Assembly (NCBI GenBank): GCA_014529385.2 | Contig: CM043942.1 | Location: 112,812,141 to 112,876,140, forward strand | DNA: 64,000 nucleotides | Direction: 5' to 3' | Source of the DNA: Adiantum capillus-veneris | Taxonomy: Eukaryota > Streptophyta > Polypodiopsida > Polypodiales > Pteridaceae | Shown: positions 56,320 to 64,000 of the stretch, in pieces | Numbering within the stretch: position 1 is the stretch's first letter | Layout of the letters: each line of letters opens with the position of its first letter | Notes under the pieces: generated by a model | The model's database searches: none | Told to the model about the DNA's origin: nothing | The model's input: only the letters and a program-made list of their open reading frames with translations | Position numbers and translations under genes: made by a program

Positions 56320-59269
56320 GGATCGTCTCATGGAACGTGCAGGGACTAGGTGGGCCCCAGTTTCAACGTCAGCGGGGCCGACTGCGTCAGGAGCTTCAGC
56401 GCTGCCTTGTGGGAAGAGAGATTGATCTCCTTATGCTTCAGGAGCACCATCTGTGTGAGAGCCGCATTAGACGTTGTGGTCAGCTCTTGCGTGGACGATA
56501 TGATACTTTTTGGTCAGCTGCTTTTGGACCTGGAGGCATCCAGGGTGGGGTATGTATGACTATTGCGGACTCTTTGCAGCAGGCCATTGTGGATAGAGGG
56601 ATTATTGTGCCAAGCAAGGCTCAATGGATTACTATGCAGGTTCAGGGTTGCCTAGTGGGCTTCCTGAACATCTATGCGCCCAATGTGGCGAGTGCTCGAG
56701 CAGAGTTTTGGTCACAGATAGTTAAGTCTCTGCCGACGCAGGCAGAACACTGGTGCATAGGAGGGGACTCAGCATGTTGGAGGACCCTTCTGACAAGATT
56801 GGTGGTAGCCATGCTACTGTGCATGGAGTTGAGCTGGCAGCTTGGGAGAGGTTTTGTATGACTCTAAGGGTCTCGGATGTTTGGCAGCACTGTAGTTTTG
56901 TGAGGCTCCCAAATAGCCTTGCTTTCTCTCGTTCGGACCGCAGAGTGGGAGGAGTGAATCTATCGCGGATAGATCGCTTCTACACTAGTGACCATTTCAG
57001 TGACTTGGGAGGGACAATTGGCATTCTGCCAGGAACTTCCTTCTCGGACCATGCACCAGTGATCCTCACAGTGGCAGACAGGCAGAGGAGTGGGAGCACG
57101 ATGCTTCATATCCTAGAGAGGGTCTTGTTGGACTCTGCACTCAGAGAGCGAGTAGAGGCTCTCTGGACAGAGAGCTTGGACAGGCAGGATTCTCCTGCTG
57201 ACAGAGTGGCCTCAGGATTAGCTCAGATTAGCCGTTTCTTTCTCTAGGAGTCTCTAGCTCGCCGGGCTGCTGCGAGAGAGGAGGAGCAACGTCTCAGACG
57301 TGGCATTACTTCGTTACAGAGGATACAGGAGCAGCATCCAGACAGTCCTTGGTTGGAGGAGCAGCTACAGCAGGCTCGACAGGAGCTTGTTAGCACAAAG
57401 GACAGGCGACATGAGTTTGCTTTCCACCGACAGGCATCTCAGTGGACCCAGGTGGGCGACACAATGACTGGTGCTTACTTTGAGACAGTGGGACCTCGGC
57501 ATTTGCATGCCAAGGTCAGTCAGTTGCGGAGGCCCGACGGGTCAATTGCTTCTGAGCCCGAGGATATGCGTGCAGTTGCTACTGACTTTTACCGTGAGTT
57601 ACTGTCTATAGAGCCCCAGTCAGAGCGTCAGGATGCATGCAAGGAGCATGTTTGGGCACAGATGTCTTATCTTGTGACTGAGGAGATGCGTCAGAGGCTT
57701 GAGCTGCCACTTCAAGGTAGCTGCCACTTCACCTTGAAGTGGCACACGGCTCTTAGGGCCCTCCCCCGTGGTAGCTGTCCAGGTGAGGATGGGCTCACTC
57801 CCAGTTTTTTCTTGGAGTACTGGGACCTGCCTGGCCCAGATCACTGTAGTGGCTTGATCTACCTCATTCCCAAAGAGGGTGGCTCCTTGGATGAGATTTG
57901 ACAGTGGCATCCCATCACTATCCTCAACTCAGCCTACAAAATTCTTGCCAAGGTTCTAAGTTTGAGGATTCATCCACTTCTAGAGAGCCTTATACATGGG
58001 ACTCAGACAGGTTTTGTCAAGAAACACAGTATCCTTGACAACATCTTTACTTTTTGGGAGGCTTCTACCCTAGCACGGCTCTGTGGTGAGGACCTAGTGA
58101 TTCTTCTTCTCGATTTTGAGAAGGCATACGACAGAGTTGACTGGGACTTTCTAGAGGGCACTCTACGCAGGATGGGCTTCTCAGATGCTTGGATCAGAGG
58201 GGTTTCCGCTTTGTACAGACAGGCTCATAGTCAGGTACTTTTGGCAGGAGGTAGAGGTGATCGCTTCATGCTCACACGTTCGGTCAGACAGGGCTGTCCT
58301 CTTGCCCCCTTCCTCTTTCTGTTCTATGCGGAGGCGATGAGCAGGTTTTTGGTGTCGCAGCAGGTTGGTCTACGAGGCTTAGCACTCCCTATTCAGGGAG
58401 ATGAGCTACTGGATGCTGAGTTTGCCGACGACTCAGCCTTGTACTTAGATGGCCAGGATGCCAACCTTCACAAGTGTGAGCAGGCCCTAGAGACCTTCTG
58501 TTGTGATTCGGGCGCACTAATCAACAATAGAAAGACAATGGCTTTCTCAGTTGGTAGTGCTCCTGTGCCCGATTGGATGCTAGGAGAGGGTTTTAGGTGG
58601 ATTCCCCAAGGGACTGCAGTTCAGTACTTGGGCTGTCAGGTTGGTTTGGACTTGTCTCCCAAGCAGTAGATTGCTCCCCTCCTCCTGTCTATCAGGAGGA
58701 AGTTGTTACATTGGAGCTCAGCACGACTTTCTTTGGCTGGCAGAGAAGTAGTGGCCAACCAGGTGTTGTTGGCGACTATGTGGTACATCACTTCTTGCTG
58801 GATCTTCTCGAGTTCTTGTATCAGCCAGGTAGAGAGGCTGATCAGGAACTTCCTTTGGTCAGGACGTGACACTCAGATAGCCCGAGCCAAAGTGGCTTGG
58901 CAGGTCATCACTCTTCCTTGTTCACAGGGAGGGCTTGGGATCATAGACCCAGCACAACAGAGCATAGCCCTTCTTGGGAAGTTCATCGTCAGAGGACTTC
59001 TTCCAGGTGAGGAGCCCTGGAAGGCGTTCTTGCTACATCGGCTTCGTGCTAGGGTGCCTCAGGCAAGAGGCCCCTGGCAACCTTCGACCAGATGGATCTT
59101 CACAGAGAAGTGCAGAGTTGGTTTTGAGTTTGAAGCTTTTCATGTAACTGCTTTTCATAGGCCAAGGGCCTTTAATATGTGCCATGGGCTCATTCTCTGG
59201 CACGCTTCAGTGTGCAGGTACAGAGGATGGAGTATCGGCGATGTACTGAGTTCAAGCAATATGAAGTAA
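56316..59269 (+). pseudogene. LINE ORF2 (AP endonuclease and reverse transcriptase)
   Basis: Starts MRIVSWNVQGLGG, the endonuclease entry, with LMLQEHHL (catalytic Glu). A one-base deletion near 56,765, inside the GGD(F/S) motif, moves the frame. RIDRFYTSDHFSD and SFSDHAPVIL complete the endonuclease. The rest stays in one frame to 59,269 but has TAG 57,245, TGA 57,899 and TAG 58,667. RT motifs are YLIPKEGG, LDFEKAYDRVDWDFL, VRQGCPLAPFLF and FADDSALY, then LIRNFLWSG and SQGGLGI. A stretch of about 20 residues around 57,830 seems deleted. The 3' end is cut by the gypsy LTR at 59,289, so the missing end may lie beyond the window. Confidence 0.9.
57705..57744. repeat. 14-bp perfect inverted repeat in the LINE
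   Basis: TGCCACTTCAAGGT (57,705-57,718) pairs with ACCTTGAAGTGGCA (57,731-57,744) across a 12-base loop. The loop repeats part of the arm. It lies in coding sequence where RT similarity is poor, so it is probably a small template-switch rearrangement. Confidence 0.85.
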
Positions 59270-59288
59270 TACCATAAGGGGCGCCAAG

Positions 59289-59869
59289 TGTAACAAGCTT
59301 TGACACTCCAAGCGAGAAATGAATAGCAACACACGAATAGAAACTTCATAATCGCTGAACTTTAATAGAAAGAGAGAAAAAGAGAGAGAGAGTCGACACG
59401 GCCCAGCGTAATTCCGTGCCCAATGGTATTGGCCCCAAAGTTTGGCGCCCCTTTCGGTATTTCTTTTTCATTAATCATTGCAAGGTACAACTCCCGAGGG
59501 GAGCTCTGCTCTCAGACTCTACGTCCAAATTCCCTGCAGAGTGAGGCCCCAAGGGCTCTTATAAAGTTTACAAGGGGTGCCAAAAGCAAAGCCCCAAAAG
59601 CAGTTAACTCAAAAGCATCTTGTGCCCCAAAAGTAGTCAGCTTGATTAGTATAGCCTGCCACGTAAGCAACTGTCAGCGCAAAACACAAAAATCAGTACT
59701 GTCTGCCACATCAGCATGTCAGCGCAAATTCCGGAAAATCCATACAAATGTCCACGTTAGCCTGTCCGTACAACACACTGTAACGTCATCATTTTTTGTC
59801 CACGGGTGGTCATGCCACGTCATCAGGTTGTGTGTTCGGGTAGTACTGCCACGTCATCACTTTGTGACA
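59289..59869 (-). repeat. 3' LTR of the minus-strand gypsy element
   Basis: In element orientation it starts TGTCACAAAG at 59,869 and ends ...GCTTGTTACA at 59,289 (581 bp). A TTTATAAG TATA-like box lies near 59,560. It is homologous over its whole length to the opposite-strand solo LTR at 62,130-62,692. Confidence 0.85.
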
Positions 59870-59885
59870 TACCCCCCTCTTGAAA
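59870..59885 (-). promoter_or_regulatory. Polypurine tract of the gypsy element
   Basis: On the minus strand, TTTCAAGAGGGGGGTA precedes the LTR start, as expected for plus-strand priming. Confidence 0.75.
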
Positions 59886-61209
59886 GAATTGTAATCGCCC
59901 TCGATTATGCTTGCAAAGTCAGACATAAGCCATAAACCAGTTCAGTAGACACTAACTCTAAGTACCAACACACTAGACGACACAAATCCAGCACTTGCAC
60001 AAAGACGACAGTCAGTGAACATTCACATCACATTCAAATCAAATCAATCACACAAAAATTCATTCCAAATCTCAGACCATGACTGCCAACAACATATTTA
60101 GCAATCTCATCTAGATCCATTCGGACCTCACTGATGTCGAATTTGACTAATTCTTATTGCGATCATGTTTATAGAGATTCTCAAGACCGAAATGTTGCAG
60201 TCATTTCGTCTGTCAGTCCTCCACTCAAACACAATCACATGTTAGAGTGTTCATCAATCAAAATGAGTTCCAGGAATTCCCATGTCGAAGTACTTCTTTC
60301 ATAAAGTCATCCAACAAAATACTATTAGCCCATCAGTATCCTTGAAATCCAAAGGAAAATCAGTGACTTTATTCTTTCTAGGTAATCTGTGACAAAGAAG
60401 CCTAGCAACTCCTCTCTTGTGCAGTCCCAGTTGCACCAAATTCAACCTGCTTATCTCCACGAACTCTTGGAATAGCCAAAGCTAGACCAAAAGCGTCAAG
60501 GTAAAGTTCCAAATCGGAGGGGTATTTGCTAGGTCCTCCATCCACTTCCCATTCAATGCCGGATAGTTCTTGACTAAGGACTGCCGTTCATTTTACCTTT
60601 CTCTCTCCTTTCCTGGTGAGCCAGTACCTGTTCCAGAACAAGTATCTTCTCGCTCTCTTCCCCTTCATGTTGCTCCTTAGGCTCCTTATCGGCTGGCACC
60701 TCACCATTGAAATTTTTCAACAGACTCACATGAAAAGCATTGTGAATCTTTCAAGTTTTTGGCAACTTCAATTTGAAGGATACATCATTTATCTTCTCTT
60801 GAATCTGGAAAGGGCCATAGTCATAATTAGGTTTGGAAAAAAAAGCCGCTCCTATCCTTTTCGTTTCCTTAGGCGTGCCTTCTCAAACCATATGAGCACC
60901 CAATCATCTTCCTCCAGCTACAAGTCGCGTCAAATCTTGTCGGCTGCCCTATTATGCCGTGCTTGAACCTTCTCAAGAGCCTTGTGCACCTTGGCAAAAG
61001 CAGTAACCAAAAAGAGGACGAACTCTACTCCTCTAAACGGCTAGATGGCCTTTCATGCCCTCTAGACTTTTTCTTTTTCAAAAAAATTTACTTCAAAAGA
61101 ATCTTGTCTTTGGTGCTTAGAAATTGAGGAACCTTCTTAGCACCCTCAAATACCTCAAATGGCGCCTTCCCGTGTGTTGTTGTAGGCAAACTCCACCAAG
61201 GGCAAATAC

Positions 61210-61613
61210 CATAGTTAACTGGAACGATGGGGAAGGGGAACGGAACGGGACAGGAACGGGGAGGAGGAGGGGAGCCCAGAACGGGAACAGGGCAAGAACG
61301 ATCGACTAAAGTAAGACTTGAATTACCTCCATTCAGCTTAGTCCCAAACCAACTCCTAAACCACCCCAAAATTGTCCCCAAATCTACCCTCAAACTGTCC
61401 CAAATAAGTTCCCCAAACAGCCCCAAATCTGACCCCCAACTGCCTACTTTTGCCCGTTCCGCCGTTTTGTCTCACGTTCCTCCCCGTTCCGGAACACCGT
61501 TCTGGTTACACCCTATTCAAGAACTGTGTTCCGTTCCCAACTCCGTTTCGGGAACAGGACTCGTCCGGAACACTGTTTCGGAACGTTTGGGCTACGTTCC
61601 GACTGTTCCCTGT
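61210..61613. mobile_element. Small hAT-like non-autonomous element (404 bp)
   Basis: An exact 8-bp duplication GCAAATAC flanks it (61,202-61,209 and 61,614-61,621). The ends are imperfect inverted repeats: CATAGTTAACTGGAACG at the left, CACAGGGAACAGTCGGAACG in reverse complement at the right. The element is full of GGAAC/GTTCC motifs near both ends. It splits gypsy integrase exactly between the codons for WEKYL and LPLVEF. An 8-bp duplication with short CA..TG ends is typical of hAT elements. It encodes no transposase. Confidence 0.8.
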
Positions 61614-61717
61614 GCAAATACTTTTCCCATTAAGTCTTCTGATTCAAAATATAAGACTTCAACAAATCCAATTCCACTAGATTGGCTATCTCAAATTGCC
61701 ATCTGTTTGAGGGTGGA

Positions 61718-63004
61718 TGTCACGTGCACATCTAACCCTATGTGCATGTGGACAAGCTACTTCAGGTCCAGGGTTCAAGTCAGCTTAGGAAGTGTTCTGG
61801 CACCTTTGAGAGCCTGTGCGCAGGCCGTGCATGTCCAAGCACTTAGTAGTTACATATCCTCTGGTTGCACACAGCATGATCATCAGCATGACACTCAATA
61901 CCCATCATGAGCATTTTACAGTGCACAGAACCCATGTTCCCTCTTTTACCCATTTTTCACTTTTTATAAATAAGTGACTTTGTTGGGAAACTGGGTAGGG
62001 CAACTTTGCTAAGCAGGTAAAAATTAAAACCTAGCGCTAGCACTTTCTGGCAGAAGAGGCAGCAGAGTTCCAGCAACTAGCAGTGCACCTTCTCAGCAAG
62101 ACCGCTAGAATCCCCTAGCGTTTTCAACCTATCACAAACCAGTGACGTGGCAGGCTGTATATACACACACACTCTCTCCCCTTGGCGTGGCAATTGTTGA
62201 AATGCTGACGTGGCAAGCCCGCAAAATCCAGTGGGAAACACGAAAAGCTGACGTGGCACTGGCTGTACGGAATTCCGTGTTTTACGGCAGTGTACGGACG
62301 CTGATTTTTCCTATGCAAGCTGGCTGAAAAGCCTACGCAAAAATTGGGAAGAGCTTTTTGAAGCTTATGAGAGTCAAAATTGCTTTATTTGAGGGCTTTT
62401 GATTTTCAGCTTTTGGGGCTCTGCTTTTGGCATCCCTTGTACAACCTTTATAAGTGTGGGCAAGGCTCCCACTTCTCAGAGCATCTGGAACAGAGTCTGA
62501 GAGTGAGACCCTCCCACTCCCTTGTACTTTGAGTTGCAAATTAATACAAAAAGATATACTGAAAGGGGCGCCAGTCTTCGGGGCCAATATCGTGGGGCCG
62601 TGTCGAATCAATTTTTAACTATGAACTGTTTTGAAGTGAATTCCGGTCGTGTCGCGGTAGAATCTTGACTTGGAGTGTCCAAGTTTGTTACACAGCCAAT
62701 AGAACCTCTAGCGTTTTTTCATCAGCAGTACCAGAACAGCCTTGGCGTTTTGCAAATCCCAAATCAGGCCTAGCGTTTTTGCACCTTGCTGATAGCATCA
62801 ACGTTTTGCAGATTCCCAGCAACAGATCAGCCCCTAGCATCAGCGTTCTCAGTCTCAGCACCTTCATTCACAGTGTCATTCATTTTGTTTGTGTTCATTG
62901 CACTCTCTCACTAAAGAACGGAAGGGAGTAAAAGGAACCCTTGAGCACAGTTCAGAGCACTCATCTTGAGCAAAGTTCAACATTCACTTCCGTTGCACTT
63001 TACA
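61718..63004 (+). mobile_element. Solo LTR (outer), inside gypsy integrase
   Basis: Begins TGTCACGTGC and ends GCACTTTACA. It is flanked by GTGGA (61,713-61,717) and GTGAA (63,005-63,009), a 5-bp duplication with one change. A TATA-like TTTTTATAAATAAG lies at ~61,962. Integrase similarity stops at 'SSF' on the right and restarts at 'HPQTDG' on the left, consistent with a clean insertion. Without the nested inner LTR it is about 720 bp. No internal retrotransposon genes remain. Confidence 0.7.
62130..62692 (+). mobile_element. Solo LTR (inner), same family as the host gypsy LTR
   Basis: Begins TATCACAAACC (TG changed to TA) and ends AAGTTTGTTACA. It aligns with the LTR at 59,289-59,869 in opposite orientation along its full length, for example GACGTGGCA blocks, the TTTATAAG box, GGGGCGCCA and GACACTCCAAG. 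It is flanked by CAACC (62,125-62,129) and CAGCC (62,693-62,697), a 5-bp duplication with one change. It lies inside the outer solo LTR, so it is the last insertion of that pair. Confidence 0.8.
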
Positions 63005-64000
63005 GTGAACGAGGACAAGAACTGCAACTGCGAGCCAATGTTCTCCCAGATTGCCCTCCAAAACAACCTAGTAAACCGGGGATCTCTGTCCAACGCAATG
63101 GACTCAGGCATGCCATATATTCCGAAAATCTGTGCGACAAACAGTTTCGCAATGATCGGGCTTAACTGTCTTCTTTACCGGAATGAAGTGGGTCTGTTTA
63201 CCGAATCTGTCAATGACTGTCCAAACGCCATCATGCCCACTTTGAGTCTTGGGGAGATTAAAGATGAAATTCCACTGCAATGCTTTCCCAAGGGCAGGTG
63301 GGAATGGGTAAAGGCTGTAAGAGTCCGTGTGCCTTATTCTTGTCAAAACTTGACCTTTTAGCACATTAAACAACTACGAACAAAGTCATCCACATCCTTT
63401 TTAAGCCTCGGCCAATAGAAGTAACACTCCACACCCTTCAAGGTGGTATCTATGTTGCGGTGGCCTGTAAAAGGTGGACAATGGTTCTCTGTCAAAACCT
63501 TTTTCCTCAAGGGCTATGTAACACACAACATTGTTTTCCGCATCAAATAGCAATCCCGTATGGAATAGCCAGAAACTGTCTCCCCATCCTGTAATATCAA
63601 CAAAGTTAAGATCCGTGGCGTACTGATCAACCATATTCTCAAAGCTTTTGTGATGAATCACAGAAATAGCTGGAACCAAGAGCTTCCGAGACAATGCATT
63701 TGCCACTCATTTCTTATGTCCTTAAACATGGACAATCTGGAAGTGAAACTGTGACAGGAGGATAGCCCATCGCATTTGCTTTTCCAAAAGCCGCTTCTTT
63801 GACAAGTAGTAGCGTAAACTCTAATGATCCGCAAAGGCTGTACAATCAGCTACAAGTAAATAGTGTCGCCACTGAGTAAGAGTATGGATCACTGCCAATA
63901 GCTCTTTTTCATAAATCTGCGCAACCATTTCAGAACATAAAACATCCTACTCTCATAAGCAATTACATGGCCTGCTTACAACAAGACTGCTCCCAATCTG

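Larger units (their letters stand above)
59289..64000 (-). mobile_element. Ty3/gypsy retrotransposon, minus strand, truncated by window end
   Basis: The 3' LTR is at 59,289-59,869. Pol runs up to 64,000 on the minus strand. In element order: RNase H (YEKELLAVIHTLTQWRHYLL, LLSQFHFQIVHV, ANALSRK; 63,930-63,690), the zinc-finger region of integrase (~63,450), then NFIFNLPKTQSGHDGVWTVIDRFGK (63,300-63,220), HPQTDG (~61,710), LKSYILNQKT (~61,650), LPLVEFAYNNT (~61,200), HGKAPFEVF, QARHNRAADKIRRD (~60,960) and IHNAFHVSLLKNF (~60,740). Three insertions break integrase. Stops and frameshifts are frequent. It interrupts the LINE. Confidence 0.9.

Noticed and set aside
1-64000. CRISPR arrays, bacterial operons or riboswitches
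   Set aside because: The DNA is clearly plant nuclear. The regular arrays seen are microsatellites, satellite-like repeats or tandem duplications.

Overview
The window is nuclear DNA of a large, repeat-filled land-plant genome. It holds plant-type Ty1/copia and Ty3/gypsy retrotransposons primed by initiator-Met tRNA, a CACTA (En/Spm) transposase, LINEs, solo LTRs, a small hAT-like element and many CT/GA/TA microsatellites. Ordinary host genes are almost absent. Several protein families look unlike the usual flowering-plant repeats, so a fern, lycophyte or bryophyte is possible, but that is inference only.

1-6 kb: dispersed repeat, TA microsatellite, a tRNA-like SINE signal, a ~0.9 kb CCATAAC satellite-like array and a TnpA-like CACTA remnant on the minus strand. 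6.25-15.93 kb: the most interesting block. Two plus-strand orphan genes with clean introns (7.2-8.4 and 8.8-10.3 kb) face two minus-strand genes: a histone H3-fold (CENH3-like) domain at the end of a long Pro/Gln-rich and coiled-coil protein (10.8-12.0 kb, broken by stops), and a three-exon gene of 816 residues with D, D and E motifs of a transposase type (12.5-15.1 kb, one stop). A 41-bp inverted pair brackets the block. 15.9-20.5 kb: CACTA TNP2 transposase, minus strand, split by a ~1.6 kb LTR-like insertion. 20.6-22 kb: four ~0.3 kb tandem repeats, then a second histone H3 pseudogene.

22-27 kb: LINE and gypsy relics. 27.3-41.1 kb: a second large multi-gene block. A plus-strand gene with coiled coil, RING-like Cys/His segment and charged tail is followed by an FCP1/HAD-phosphatase-like fragment. 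Both face a minus-strand SDG/HGKG-type putative transposase. Introns and spacers of this block are packed with a degenerate TTTGGTACT/AGTACCAAA motif. A structurally complete copia element (34,815-40,404; 5-bp target duplication) sits just inside the splice donor of the transposase gene.

41.2-56 kb: decayed gypsy (minus, then plus), copia gag, gypsy integrase, copia RT/RNase H, and one possible host exon near 54.3 kb. 56-59.3 kb: LINE with endonuclease and RT, broken by one frameshift and three stops. 59.3-64 kb: minus-strand gypsy element whose integrase gene carries three further insertions, two of them nested.

Most of the elements are dead. Many of the stops look like CAA, CAG, CGA or TGG changed by C-to-T (or G-to-A) transition, as expected from decay of methylated cytosine. 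The two convergent multi-gene blocks are the best candidates for an undescribed type of large plant mobile element carrying cargo genes.
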